Source of the DNA: Crocodylus rhombifer
Taxonomy: Eukaryota; Chordata; Crocodylia; Crocodylidae
Reading direction: 5' to 3'
DNA: 64,000 nt
NCBI GenBank assembly: GCA_038503035.1
Contig: JAVSML010024367.1
Span: forward strand, 247,550 to 311,549
The notes under the pieces are model-generated. The model saw only the letters and a program-made list of their open reading frames with translations. It ran no database searches and had not been told where the DNA came from. Each line of letters starts with the position of its first letter. Positions within the stretch are counted from its first letter, which is position 1. This document shows, piece by piece, positions 1 through 12,915 of this stretch. A program made the position numbers and the translations under genes.

Positions 1-2
1 CT

Positions 3-254
3 GAGAGGTGGAGTGGCCCTTTCCAGGTACTTCTAACAACCCACACCACTGTAAAGATTGCTGGCCACGACCGTTGCATACACCATACCTGGGTGAAACG
101 ACATCCACAAGAGTCTGAGGACACCAACTCCCAGGACGAACTCACTCCGGAAGCTGAGTCATCCTCGGAACAAGAAGCCAGCAAGTGGAGCTGTGAACCT
201 ACTGGTGATCTCCAAGTGCACCTGAGACGGCTTAATCAAAGTTCAGAAAATTAG
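3..254 (+). pseudogene. retroviral integrase C-terminal remnant
   Basis: Open frame from 3 to the stop TAG at 252-254. It starts with RWSGPFQVLL and continues through an IHHTWVKR-type segment, the SH3-like C-terminal domain found in gammaretroviral integrases. An acidic Ser/Glu-rich tail follows. The rest of pol would lie to the left of the window. Confidence 0.75.
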
Positions 255-310
255 ACAAGAAAGTAAAAAGAAAAAGTTTAGGCTGTATTTGATCTCAGGA
301 AAGGGAAAAT

Positions 311-1484
311 ATGGTGGGAGTCTTAATATGCCTTGTTGTTATCTATGTAGTAAGAGAAGCAGGATTGAGCAGCCCTAGCCGCCAGCCTATATCCCCGCTT
401 CCCCCAGGTGCTCCCCCAGGAACAAATTTGTATGTTGACATGATGGAAAGAATTGCAGGTACCTTCAATCTTACCAACTGCTGGGCCTGTGGGGGACTCC
501 AGGAGGCGGGAGGCCGGTGGCCTTGGAGGGCTTTTCCTTTGGCCCCATAGTGGCTAGTGAGTAGTAAGGCAGATGTTAAGAGTACTAGTCAAGAATGGGA
601 TGAGAACCGCAGCTGGTAGCTTTCCCAAGTGGCATTGGGAGAGTATTGCATCAGTAGTAATGGTACAGGAAAAAGTTTGGGACATAGCCGTTGCATATGG
701 ACTTTAAAAGTGAGATGGATGACCTTACAAAATTAGAACAGCTTTATTACCCTAACAGCCCAGGGTATAATCAGCTAGTGTTGCAGCATCGTAATGGAAC
801 AATTGCATGGTTTAATAAGTATTGGAGTGCCACAAATCAAAGTAACGATTGGACAGATTGTACAAACAAGAACCAGGATGGGCTATGGGAATGTTCCATG
901 AGAGGAGGCCTCGCAGCCACTGGTCCTTTGGGTCCAGAAGGAGGCTTGGGGTTTCCTGAGATGCCCTATGGTTGGGCCCCTCCAAATGCCACTAATAGAG
1001 AAAATAGGGCCTTAAGAGGATACTATTGGATTTGCGGACGATGGGCCTATACAATACTACCACAAGGGTGGGTAGGAACCTGCTACATTGGGGTGATTGT
1101 ATCAGCTTTCTTTTTGCTACCATCTGAGGTTGGAAATAAGTTGGAAGTCTCTTTGTATGATGATTGGAAAAGGACCAAGAGAAGTATTGATGTAAGTTTG
1201 ACACAGGGTGGCTCCCAAAAGTGGAAGGAGGATGAGTGGCCTCCTCAAAGGATTATTGAGTATTATGGACCAGCTACATGGGCTAATGATGGGAGTTGGG
1301 GATACCGGACACCAATATACATGTTAAATAGATTCATCAGGTTGCAGGCAGTCTTGGAAATAATTACTAACCAAACTGCCACTGCTCTCGAGTTACTGGC
1401 CCGACAAAGTTCTCAGATGAGAGAAGCCATATACCAAAATCGAATGGCCTTAGACTATTTACTCGCAGAGGATGGCCTTATAAG
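311..1484 (+). pseudogene. degraded retroviral env (SU and partial TM)
   Basis: A first frame (311-550) starts with a hydrophobic leader and contains a CWACGG motif, then ends at a stop. A second frame resumes at 691. The latter includes a basic RTKR site at 1171-1182, the usual type of SU/TM cleavage site, then a heptad-rich TM region ending in NRMALDYLLAEDG. The cysteine motif that normally follows, and the membrane anchor, are missing because the sequence switches to an unrelated repeat at about 1484. Several potential N-glycosylation sequons are seen. Frameshift and truncation make this non-functional. Confidence 0.75.
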
Positions 1485-2654
1485 GCAGGGGCAGGGAAGA
1501 GAGTTATTCCTTCCTCTACCCTTAGGGAACTACGGGGGCGGGGGAAGGGTGTCTGTTTGCCTCAACTGCTGCTGCCACTGCTCACTCCCTGCAGAGAAGG
1601 AGCAGCAGTATAAGCCCCCTCCTACCCCCTCTGCCGGATGTTGGAGGGAGGAGGGAATAACCCCTCTTCCTGCCCTCTGCCTAAGAGGACCTGCTGGCCG
1701 GCTTCCGGCCCTGCCCCTGGCACTGGGACGGTGAGGGGGAAGTTACCCTGATGGGGGTGCAACCCCTGTCACAGTGTCTGAGACTGTGAGCCTCTTCCCA
1801 GCTGAGGTGCTGCACTGTGGGGCAGGCAGAGTTGCTGCAGATTGCATGGGGCAAGCAGCAGCAGCACTAGAGTGGCTTGGAGGGCTATGGCTCCCTCCAC
1901 ACCCTGGTGCCACCGTCCACCCCACGCAGTCTGCGCAGCTCTGACCCCAGCCTGTGGCCTCCCAACCAGGAAGAGATTCCCCAGACGCCAGGACAGGGGC
2001 TGCTGCTCCATCAGGGCCCTGCCCTCTTGCTGCTCCAGTGGCAGGGTTAGGGGCCCAGCCAGAGGCTGGCTGACATGGCCCCTTAGGCGAGTGGCAGGGA
2101 CAGAGGTTATTCCCCACTCCCTCTGGTGCCTTGCAGAGGGGACAGGAGGGGGCTTATCTTGCTGCTTGTCCCATTCAGGGAATGAATGGCAGCAGTGGCA
2201 ATTGGGGCAGGCAGTGGGGGTTGAGGGGAAATAATCCCCACTCCCTGCCCCCTTCTACCTCAGGGACCATGCCAGCCATCATCTGGCCTCACACCGGCCC
2301 CACTGCTGCAGCAGCGAGGAGGGAGTGCCCTGCAGACCCTGGCTGGAGTCCATGACAGTGGGACAGGGAGGGGGGATTTGGAAGGGGGGAATTAAACCGC
2401 CTTCCTGGCCACTTCACTCCAAGCTACTGCTGGGGCTGGCCATACCCCCCTCTCCCCCCGCCAGCACAGCTTTCCTGCAGCCAAGGGCTGCTCTAGCACT
2501 CCCCGGCACCTGGTCTGAGCCACTGCAAGCATGTGCCTGCATTTCATGAATATCTGTTCACTTGCAAACTGGTTCAATCTAGGTCGATTAGACTAACCTG
2601 CAAAGATTGAATCAACTCAGGCTCTGGATTTTTGAATGCCTGTCTTTAGCCTTT
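1485..2654 (-). mobile_element. non-autonomous hAT-like element, GC-rich, copy A (partial)
   Basis: The right end is the reverse complement of the terminus seen at 40683: GGCTAAAGACAGGCATTC when read from 2654 leftward. The interior is built of degenerate ~140-bp GC-rich blocks marked by recurring TTATTCC or AATAACCCC tracts. The other terminus (the AAACTGGTTTAA side) is missing. No conserved protein is visible. Confidence 0.6.
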
Positions 2655-3651
2655 GTGTCTAAGTCTGCTACTTTAACACTCTTCTTACTTTGTTATGGAA
2701 GTTGATGACTCTTATGAGAGGAATTTGTTGGGGGTTTGATGGGGAGAGATGGCCCAGCTCCACCTTCCATATCATAATTCCTCTGCAAGCTTTGCCCTAA
2801 TAGCAGGTTTCTCTGAAAGGCTGAGACATGCCTGGGCAATGAAATGGGAGCTACTGTTTCCTCCCTCTGGTGGGAATACTGTGGAGAACAGCAGGGCAAG
2901 ATGCAGGGAAGCTTGCATCTTTCACTGTGTCCATCTGGGAAGGGTGCAGTTTATGGCTGTATGCAAATTAGTTGTGAAAATGCAAATTGATTTCATCTCT
3001 GATCTGCAGAAACACAACATGAACAGCACAAAATTTGGCACCACAGCTTGGTCCCATTTTACAAGGCTTCTGCATTCAGCCTGGCCCTCCCAAGCCTCTC
3101 CTATGTCTGTCCCAAGCTCTGTGCCTCCTGCCCATCTACCTGAATCTGTTTTTCTGGGGCTGGGTCTTTCCACCCCCGGCTCCTTCTGCTAGCCAGCTGG
3201 GCTCAGTTCCTGTGCTCTGCCATCAGGAACAGGATGGCAGGGAGGCAACTATGGCCCCAGCAGGAGAATGAAGTGGCCTCTGGCAGCAAGCTCCTACACA
3301 CATAGCTCTTTCTCCCCTGGGAGTCTTGCACTATTACTTCGAACAGGAGATATTATTGAATTATGCCACTTTCTGTAGGGATTTTTTTCTAATAAAGATA
3401 GAGCTTTTTCTCTATTTTTTTTATTTTTGCAAGCTCACCACTTATCTTTCTTTCTTTTCAACCATGAGTTATTTCAGCTTTTCTGCATAACTTCCCATGG
3501 GATAGTACTGATGAATTACTGCAGGAGTGAGAAGAACTTGCCACAGAAACTCATCTGGTGCTTAAGTAAAAGGATTATATTTTACTTTATTTTATTTTAT
3601 TTTTATAGAAAAATATTTTTAAAGGAAAAAAGACATATCCACTGGGCAGCC
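2655..3651. other. no recognised feature
   Basis: Mixed-composition sequence ending in A/T-rich runs around 3395-3625. I see no gene or repeat I can name. Confidence 0.5.
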
Positions 3652-5280
3652 TGAAATGTGGTGCCCAAAACTGGACACAGTACTCCATCTGTGGCCTCAG
3701 CAATGCTGCATAGAGGGGAATTATCACTTCCCTAGACCTGTTTATGATGCACCCACTGATGCAAGAAAGAGTGTGGTTAGCCTTGCCTCGTCACACTGGT
3801 GACTTGTATGTCAACCAGGACTCCGAGATTTCTTTCCACTGTTGTGGTACTCAGAATGGTACCCCCCAGTGTATAGGTGTGTTAGAGATTCTTTCTGCCC
3901 AGGTACAAAACCTTGCATTTATCCTTGCCAAATTTCATCCTATTCAGATCCACCCACTTCCCCAGTCTATCCAAATCCACCTGAATTCACTCCCTGCCCT
4001 CCAGTGTGTTTACTATGCCCCATAGTTTAGTGTCATCAGCGAATTTGGACAAGATGCTTTCAACACCTTCATCCAAATCACTGATGAAGATATTAAACAG
4101 TACTGGTCCCAGGACAGAACTTTGGGGGACTACTGCCCACAACCCTCCAGGGAGAAACCAACTCATCCACTGCCACTCTCTGGGAGCATCCCATAACCCA
4201 GTTTTTTACCTGCCTTACTGTGAGAAAATCCACATTACAGCTACTCTGTTTGCTCATAAGAATTAGGTGTGACACTGTGTCAAAAGCCTTTAAAATCCAA
4301 GTAAATAATGTCTACTTCCACTCCGGCACCTATCCGGCACCTAAGCACTTTGTGACCTGGTCATAAAAAGAGGATCTGCCTGCTATAAACCCATGCTGGT
4401 TGCCCCTTACCATTGTGTTACCTGCTGGCCCCCTGCAAATGTGATCCTTTATGATTTATTCTAAGGTCTTGCCGAGAACAGAGGTGAAGCTAACTGACCT
4501 ATAATTACATGGGTCCTCCTTCCTCCCCTTCTTGAAAATAGGGACCACGTTGGCCTTTTTCCAGTCCTCTGGGACCTGTCCCAAGTGCCACGAGTGCTCA
4601 AACAGTTGTGCCAGTGGTTTTGCTATGGCATTGGCAAATTCCTTTAGTACTTGGGTGAAGATCATCGGGGCCTGCCAACTTAAATACGTCCAACCCTTCC
4701 CCTTCACTAGGTCAGTCCTAACCATTGGTGGATTGGTACTACTCTCACTCCAGACTAAAAACTCATTGGGAGGTGTATTTGTATCTGTGTCCAGGAAAAC
4801 AGAAGCAAATAAGTTATTTAAGAGCTCTGCTTTTTCCATCCTATCAGTAACGAGTTGCCCTAGTCCATTCTGTAGCGGCCCTGTGTTACCTTGCACCTTC
4901 TTCCTGCTCCCTGTGTACTTAAAGGATTTTTTGTTATCCTTAATCTTTGTTGCCAACTTGAGTTCTGTATCTGCTTTGGCCTTCCTCACTTCTTCCCTGC
5001 AAGCGTGAGCCAAGCAGGTATACTCTTCCTTGGTGGCTTTCCCCTGTGTCCACAGCCTGTAGGCCTCTTTTTTCCTCTGAAGACTCTCCTGGATTTCCTG
5101 CTCAGCCAAGGTTTTTTGGCTCTTTGCTTGTACTGAGATGGTGTTCCTCTGTGCCTGTAGGATCAGTCCCTTGAGGAACGGCAACCTTCTTGGACTCCCA
5201 TCTGACAGGTGTGATTACTCCTTAGTCCCACCCTAACCAATCTCCTGAGTTCATTGAAGTTGGCCTTCCAGAAGTCTAGC
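3652..5280 (-). mobile_element. CR1 LINE, RT part (split by solo LTR)
   Basis: Antisense CR1. Reading leftward from 5184 are the linker, then RT start ([17 protein letters not shown]), then the palm and C-terminal part down to 3652, with frameshifts. The 3' UTR is missing. It continues in the same orientation at 6590 after the LTR insertion. Confidence 0.85.
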
Positions 5281-6584
5281 TGTCATGGAGTGGGGTCTGC
5301 GAGCGGCCGTGAGCTCGCTAGTGCCCCCTGCTGTGTCAGTTAAGGTGGTCCAGCACCCTCTACTCGCCCGCCACGTCTTTGATCTTAAGTTCAGTTATGA
5401 GAGGCTGCCTACTTCCACGTTGACACCTTGCTGGTATTACCTCCGTTCCAAGTGGGGTGCTCCAACACCCCCAGCCTTATGGGCAATGCATGCCTCCTAC
5501 CTCCCCTTTAGCACGCCCCAAGCCTCGCAGCTGTTCCTGGATGTTGCTCTGTCTTTGCCCTCCGGCGCCCTCTCTGGCGCCCCTTGGGCTCGTCCTGCCC
5601 CAGTGCCCCTCTCTGGCACCCCGGGTCTGTCACCCACCTGGCGCCTCTGGGGCTCGTCACACCCCAGAGCCTGTGTCCGAACCTCCTGGGCCTATCACGC
5701 TGCTGGCCCCCTTTACCGGCGCCCCTGGGTTGGTCACGCACCTGTCACCCCTTTACCAGCGCCTCTGGGCCGGTGCTGCAACCTGCACCCCGTTACCGGT
5801 GCCTCTGGGCCAGTGCTGCAACCTGCACCCCGTTACCGGCACCTCTGGGCTTGCTGTGCTCAGGCCTCACCCCACTGGGCCGGTCTTGCGGTTTTCCCCT
5901 GCTCCTCGCCCTCTCTGGAGCCTCTCACCCCCTCTAGGGCCTTTTGCCGTGCTCCCCGCGCTTCTCGCCCCCTCTAGGACCTTTTGTCATGATCCCCGCG
6001 CTTCTCGCCCCCTCTGGGGCCTTTTGCCACGCCCCCCGCGGCTGGGGCTACAACCCCCACACATCGAGCGCCTCTCTGGCACGCGTCTCACTGTGCCCAC
6101 TGTGGCACTACTCACTGTGCCCCTGCTGGGCAGCGGGAACCCCCAAGCTACTGGGGAGCCCCCATGAGGCCTCCTCGCACCCCTACAGCCTCACCTGGTC
6201 CTCCAGCCTAACCATAACAGAAACCATGAGCTGAGCGGCTGCAACATAACCAGAAGCCTACCGGCTTATAACCCCAAAGCTTGTTAGTCGTGGCCTCTTC
6301 TAGCGTTCTCTCTCCCCTGCATCACTGCAGCCAGTCAAAGTGGTCAGGCTGCGACCACTGACCCGGGCTGCTCAGCTCATCAGCAGAGCTCCTGCTCCTG
6401 CAGCTGCCAAAGGGGAACTGCTACTCTGGCTCCGGCCTGGGCAGTTTATAAAGGCCTGGCCCTGCCCCCTTCTGGTCACCTGACCTGTCTGTTTGCTGCA
6501 GCAACCAGCACCTGAGCTGCCCCTAGTGATTGGCAGCTCCTTAACCCCATATTAGTCACAGGACATCTCCTTGATCCTGTGACA
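5281..6584. mobile_element. solo LTR, 1304 bp, with CTAGC target duplication
   Basis: Begins TGTCATGG and ends CTGTGACA (TG...CA). It is flanked by identical CTAGC at 5276-5280 and 6585-6589 and precisely interrupts a CR1. It is strongly GC-rich. A TTTATAAAGG box is at 6445-6454. The motif is nearly palindromic, so orientation is uncertain. No coding sequence is supported; long open frames here are a composition effect. Confidence 0.85.
5763..6042. repeat. minisatellite-like repeats inside the solo LTR
   Basis: Two to three copies of a ~42-bp unit (GCCTCTGGGCC...CCCCGTTACCGG) at about 5763-5850, then three copies of a ~47-bp unit (CTAGGGCCTTTTGCC...CGCTTCTCGCCC) at about 5933-6042. Confidence 0.65.
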
Positions 6585-7640
6585 CTAGCACTACTGCCCT
6601 ACTAGTTGTCTTTCCCACTTTACGCCGGATAGTGAATCCTATCAACTGGTGGTCACTATCCCCCAGGTTACCTTGTACCTGTAGATCCCCCACCAAGTCC
6701 TTCCCTGTGGCCAGCACCAAGTCAAGTGAGGCATCTCCCCTAGTGGGACTGCATACCTCCTGTGTAACATGCAGGTCCTGTATGCAGGTTAGGAACCTAC
6801 GTGAATGGGCAGACCTGGCTGACTGCTCCTCCCAGCAGATGTCCGAGTAATTTAGGTCACCCATGATAACTAGGTCTTTTGAGCACTGTCTTTGAGAGGT
6901 GTTTCAGGATTCTAGGTCTAACTCTTCCTCCTGGTGTGAAGGTCTGTAGTAGACCCCCACTACCAAGTCCCTTTCACCCCTACCCCCTTGTAATCTAACC
7001 CATAGGACTTCAATTTGCCCTTCTTCTGCCCCATCTTTATTACAGAAGATGTATAAAGCTCCTGAACATATAGATCAATGCCCGCCCCCTCTTCCTCCAA
7101 TCTATCCTGCTTGTATAGCCTGTAGACTTCAGTGCTTACTGCCCAGTCATGGGTAGAGTCCCACCAGGTTTCTGTTAGACCAACCAGGTTGAGGTCTTTG
7201 TCTGCAAGTAGGAGTACAAGTTCCTCCTGCTTGTTACCCATACTTCTAGCATTATGAGACACCTAACCCCCCCATTAGGTGCTCTTAGTATTCCCCTACC
7301 CTGATCCTAGTGGACCCCTTAGCACTTACCTGATCATTTCCAGCATGCAGTTTGTGGCTCGTCTTACCCGATCTCATCCTGAACTCGGCATCCCTGTCCC
7401 CCATCAAAGCTAGTTTAAAACTCTATGTAGGAGGTCTGCAAACCTGTAAGAGAACAGACTCTTACCTTTTGGAGAGAGATGTAGGCCATCCTGTCCCAGC
7501 AAGGTCTTATTCTGGAGTACAAATCATGGTCTAGACTCTAGAAAGCTGAACCCCATGTGGTGGTACCAGCTCCAAAGCCATGAGTTGACCTCCTTGATGC
7601 AGTGCCATGGCCACTGACTGGGAGGACTGATGAGAAATCT
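6585..7640 (-). mobile_element. CR1 LINE, endonuclease part
   Basis: Continuation of the CR1 from 5280. The antisense strand encodes endonuclease pieces: [14 protein letters not shown] and SHNARSMGNKQEE, with LTETWWDST from the catalytic region. Frames are broken. The segment from about 7290 to 7640 looks like upstream CR1 sequence but is poorly conserved, so the right limit is uncertain. Confidence 0.75.
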
Positions 7641-9009
7641 ACATGTAACATGTCATTGTATTGTGCCCTGAGTTTCTAAGCCCATCTCCCAGAGCCATAT
7701 CTTCTCATTAAAGTGAAAAACATAAGCATAGTGTCTATTATTTTTATGACACTGAGCAGGTCATATTGGCTCTCTTAGGTAAACTGGCAGTCCACAGTTC
7801 TCCTCAGCAGGGGCCAAAGAAACAATACTAGTTTTATCTTGCAATGAAGGGTTCTCCCTCTCCTTTGCCCCAAAGCCTAAACAAGGGCTGACCCTCTTTT
7901 TTAGGTCAAGAATGTAAGCATAAGAAAACACTCTTTTGATCAGGGTAGCACAAAAAGTTCAGATCTTTATTTGCAGAAAGACAGTTATCAACCCAGAAGT
8001 CTTGCATTTTTGTCTCCAGAGTACCCACCCCTACATCTTCTCAAGATTGAAGGGATTTTTTGACCAGAGCAAACAAGATCATCTTCCTACATGTTTTCCC
8101 TTTTACAAAGCCCTTTACCCAAATAGGATATGACCCTTAAGCCCTCCTACTGCAATCACTGTATCCAACGCCCTCACCCTCATTCCCTCTTACTCACTTC
8201 ACTCAGCCCCACCAGCTCCCAGATATTATCTTTACTTTCCTATCACCTCTCTTATGCCTTCTAGCCATAACTTCTGCTCTGACCACCTATCTCATGCCAC
8301 CTTTCAGGCCCTCACCTTAATACCCCCATCTGACTGCCATGGCTTCATCACCAAACCATGGTTCACTTAATACACCCTCAGAATATGAAGGCCTAAAAAA
8401 ACCCTACATTATATGAGCACTTTGAGTTGTTATCTGCAATTTCTAATTAGACATGAAATACAGAAAATCATCATCAACACCAATACACATAAAAAACTTC
8501 AGAAGTCAGCTTCTAGGATTATATATACAATTTTGAATATAGGTTTAACCCAGTTCTCATTAGCACAAAGCCACAGACTAGAAACTTTTCTCTGTCCAAC
8601 ATTCAAGTACCTGCAACCACGTTTTTTTCTTCTTAGTTCCTTTCATACTGAAGGCCTAATCCTAGAAACCCTGAATAAAGGAAAGACACAATCTATCCTA
8701 AATGCAGCACTCCCTAAATGAGTATCAGTTTTAGAAATTTGTTTTCTCTCTGGAAAATAAGTAATCTATGTAAAGCCTTACATTAACCAATGTTCTTTTC
8801 TAAAGGTAAGCCACATATTTATTTCAGAATCAAAAGAAGCAAAACACCTGAGACAATGCACCATTTCTCTATGTAGATCAGAATTGCTCCCATGTGCAAA
8901 ACCAGCTGTGCTGTTAGGACATTACAACCTTGTCAGTCTGTACATAAACAGTTTTGAGTCCCTGTGAGAAACAACTGCTCTTCTGTTTGTTATTTCAGAT
9001 CTTCTGTCA
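7641..9009. other. no recognised feature
   Basis: AT-rich to pyrimidine-rich sequence with no supported gene or named repeat. Confidence 0.45.
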
Positions 9010-10558
9010 GGCTAAATCATAGAATCATCATAGAATCATAGAAAGTTAGAGTTGGAAGGGGCTTCAGGAGGTCATCTAGTCCAACTCCCTGCTCAAAGCA
9101 GGACCAGGCCCAACTAGATCATCTCAGCCAAAGTTTTGTCTAGCCAGGCCTTAAAAACCTCCAAGGATAGAGCTTCCACCACATCTCTGGGTAACCTGTT
9201 CCAGTGTTTTACTAGCTTCCTAGTGAGAAAATTCTTCCTAATATCTAACCTAAACTTCCCTTGCTGCAACTTGAGAACATGGCTCCTTGTTCTGTCATCT
9301 GTCACCACTGAGAACAGTTACCACTGAGAACTCCATTCTCTTTCGAACCCCCTTCAGGTAGTTGAAGACAGCTATTAAGTGTCCTCTCAGTCTAGACTAT
9401 TCTTTTCAAGACTAAATAAGCCCAGTTCCCCCAGTCTTTTCCCATAAGTCATGTCCCCCTGTCTCCTAACCAGGCGCGGCTGGTGAACTTAGACTGGTGG
9501 GGAGTGGAGTGTCCCACAGGAGCGGGAAAGGGCCACCCTACTCCTGGCTGGCTGCAATCCCCACCTTCACCCTGCTCTCATGGGATGCTCCACCACCCCA
9601 CCAGTCTGAGTTCACCAGCTGCACCTGTCCCTCACCATATTTGCTGTCCTCCATTGGACTCTCTTCAATTTGTCCACATCTTTTTGGTAGTGAGGGGCCC
9701 AAAACTGAACACACTACTCCAGATGTGGCCTCACCAGTGCACAGTAGAGTGGAATACTTACTTCCCTGGACATACTAGCAACACACCTACCAATAGAGCC
9801 CTGAATCCCATTAGCCTTCTTGGCAACTAGGCACACTGCTGGCTTATATTCAGCTTATTGTCCACTGTAACCCCCAGATCCTTTTCTGCAAAGCTGCTGC
9901 CCAGCAAGTCAACCACCAGTCTGCACTGGTGGATGGGATTTTTCTGCCCTGAGTGCAAGACTTTGCACTTGTTCTCGCTGAACCTCATGAGATTTCTTTT
10001 GGCCCAGTCCTCCAATTTGTCTAGGTTACTCTGAATCCGAGCCCTACCCTCCAGCATATCTACTACTCTCCCCACAGCTTGGTGTCATCTGCAAACTTGC
10101 TGAGGGTGCACTCCATGCCATCTTCCGGGTCATTGATGAAAACATTGAACAAATCTGGCCCCAGGATCAACCCCTGGGTCACTCCACTTGATACCGGCTG
10201 GCTGCCAACTAGACATCGAGCCATTAGTTACTACTCTTTAAGCCCGATGTTCCAGCCAGTTTTCTATCCACCTTACAAGTCCATTCATCCAGCCCATACT
10301 TCCTCAGCTTGCCTGCAAGAATACTCTGAGAGACCATATCCAACACCATGCTAAAATCAAGGTACACCACATTCACAGAGCCAGTCATCTGATCACAGAA
10401 GGCAATTAGGTTGGTCAGGCATGACTTGGCCTTGGTGAATCCATGCTGACTGTTCCTAATCACCTTCTCCTTCTCCAAGTGCTTAGAAGTGGATTCCTTT
10501 AGGATCTGTTCCAGGAGTTTGCCAGGAACCGAGGTAAGGCTGACTGGCCTGTGTGAGG
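9010..10558 (-). mobile_element. CR1 LINE, 5'-truncated, with 3' end
   Basis: The left end has the ATCATAGAATCATAGAAA octamer tail, the CR1 3' terminus on the opposite strand. Going right it has the 3' UTR, the RT C-terminus (9827-10075 frame) and the RT palm (YLDFSM region), and is cut at about 10558 within RT. Frames are broken. Confidence 0.85.
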
Positions 10559-12638
10559 AATTATCTTTTCTAAATATTTTTAAACACAGTCATGTCATTG
10601 TAATAATGGTGCTTCAGTGTTTGCAATGGATGAAACAATTAAACCAATAAGCAATAAAACAACTAGTGTCTAATCACAGATTGCTATGATAATGCTTAGT
10701 GTGTGTTGCTCCTTCTGAAATCCACAAAATAATGTTTATACAATCTATTTAAAAATGTATATGGGACCAGGTTTTACTACTGTTTAAATCAGAAGGAAGG
10801 CAATACAATCTCATATATTCTGACCAAAAAATTCTGATCTATGTCAGGGAGGCCTTAGCATGATGCGTGTGAAAACTTTCTCCTTATGTCCATAACTCTG
10901 ATACACCTAAACACACTACCACCCTGAACCTCAGTCTGAAGGTATTGACAAGACTTAACAAGACAAACTGAAGCATCACAGATGATTAGTTTCAAATGAG
11001 AGATATAGAGGGAGGAGGAAGGGAGGAAGAAATAGAAAAAGAGAAGGGGTGGAGGAGACTATACAGTCAATATTGTATACAATTTCTGAGTGAGATGCTT
11101 TTTAATACAAAAAATGTTTTCTCTTTGATGGTTTGCTACCCTTTAAAAGGAATAACTTAGGAGAAAGGGAAAATAGAAATCTACTCCTTAAAAAATGAAA
11201 TCAGTTTGTTCTGGCATTTCCAGGTACCCCACATCCTTCATGTATCCCAAAATCTTGAACCTAATATAAATCTCAGTATAATCCCACACTCTTTTGCTGA
11301 TAAAATAAATTTATTATAGCATTGTTTTTCTTTTTAGAAGAGAAACATGGGTCTTCAAGAGTTGTGTTTGCTATAAGGCACTGAACACTCTTAACTTCTC
11401 TGGAATTGATGCAGGAGGTATCTCAATGTCTCACAGAATTACCCTAAACTGTTTATATTGATTACTGCTGCATAGACAAAGTGAGCCTCTTTAATTGTAC
11501 CTTTAAATTGGATTTAAATGATGAACAGTACATCGTTAGAGAATAAAAAAGATCACATCTTAATGTGAATAATTATAAAGATGAGAAATGAAGGCAAATT
11601 AATATTATAATCATTTTGTATACATTCCATTTCACACATACCTGGAAACTGTTGATTTTTTTTGATGTTTTAGTATCTTTTTCTAATGGGAAAAACACCA
11701 AGTTACAAGCACATAAAAATCAATAATCAATGTGGTGAGATTATTTTTCATTATCCCAACATTTTTTAGGATATGTATTCCTTCCACGAGCACATTCACG
11801 TTAAAGGACAGTGATGCAAATTGGAGTGTTGTATTGAAATATTACTAAATTAACTTTAAATTAGCTGTGTTTATTGATTTTTGACAGCTGAGATTACTAA
11901 ATAGTGACACATAAGATTACTGAGTATCGATTACTATTTTAAGTAATGAGAAATACATAACAGAAAAATTATGCTATCAAATAGCTGTGATCTTCAGTTT
12001 TATTTGATATTGTATCCAATATTAAATTTTACCACTTAATTTATCCCAATAAGCAGAGGTTAATGAATGATCTTATTAGAGAAAGTCTAATAATAGCACA
12101 AAACAATTACATATTTGTAACGTCATTGTATTTACAGGCATGCAAGTTTAGTTATCTTTTCGAGTGCTTACCTTGAATTCTGTTAAGAAGAGAAATAAAC
12201 TCACATAAATGCCAGTCAGCAAGTCTTCACAGGTTTAGACCAAAACTTTTCTCATGGATTTTCTCTGAAATTCCACTTACATCTACTACCCCTTTTACTG
12301 TAGTATAATTTCTCAGTGGTGATTATCATTTAACAATGAGCATTTAAATATTAAGTAGCATATAGGGGGAACCCATTCTAGGGCAGATGCAAAGATTCTA
12401 AGATGGATCAGCAGCAAAGACTAAACATTGGTACTAACCAATTAATATTTATATTATGGACACACACACAGGCTTACAGGGTGTGAATTTAACAGAAAAA
12501 ATTAAGAAAAACCTCAAGAAGTAAAATGAACTGTGAATCAGCAGCAGAGCTTATGGAATGGAAAGAGAATTCCAAAGGAAGAGGATTTCACACTGGGTAT
12601 AGGTAGCTGGGTCAAAATGGTTCATGTTCAGGGGCATT
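10559..12638. other. AT-rich sequence downstream of AADAC
   Basis: No repeat or coding sequence recognised. Confidence 0.5.
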
Positions 12639-12644
12639 TTTATT
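12639..12644 (-). promoter_or_regulatory. candidate AADAC polyadenylation signal
   Basis: AATAAA on the minus strand about 270 bp after the stop codon. It is the first canonical hexamer I noticed downstream of the stop. There is no transcript evidence, so the assignment is tentative. Confidence 0.3.
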
Positions 12645-12915
12645 CCTGTTTAGCGAAATCTAGAGAGACTAATAGATGTTGTATGGACTTGGGGTTTACA
12701 TGTCAGGGATGAAAGAGTACTTAGATTAGTCAGACTATATTACCTTACAGGATAACCAAGAAACCATCCTGAATCCAAATAATTTAGAGCAATATATATT
12801 AAAATATGGCAATGTCATGTTCATGAAGCTCAACAGGGATATTTTTGTCTTCAAATACAGCATTTTACTGAGACCCAGTGAGTAAAAACTACAGGTGTTA
12901 AATATGCAATTTTTC

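Larger units (their letters stand above)
1..1484 (+). mobile_element. endogenous retrovirus, 3' pol-env fragment
   Basis: Internal retroviral sequence with the integrase C-terminus followed by env, without LTRs. It is cut by the window edge on the left and stops abruptly inside env at about 1484, where the GC-rich repeat begins. Its env belongs to a different lineage from that of the provirus at 49000. Confidence 0.8.

Noticed and set aside
1743..3271. Multiple open frames of 60-147 codons
   Set aside because: No conserved motif, conflicting frames, and mostly inside the GC-rich element or unique non-coding DNA.
5285..6234. Several long open frames in GC-rich sequence (up to 236 codons)
   Set aside because: They lie inside the solo LTR, overlap in several frames, are Pro/Leu-rich and have no domain; a composition effect.
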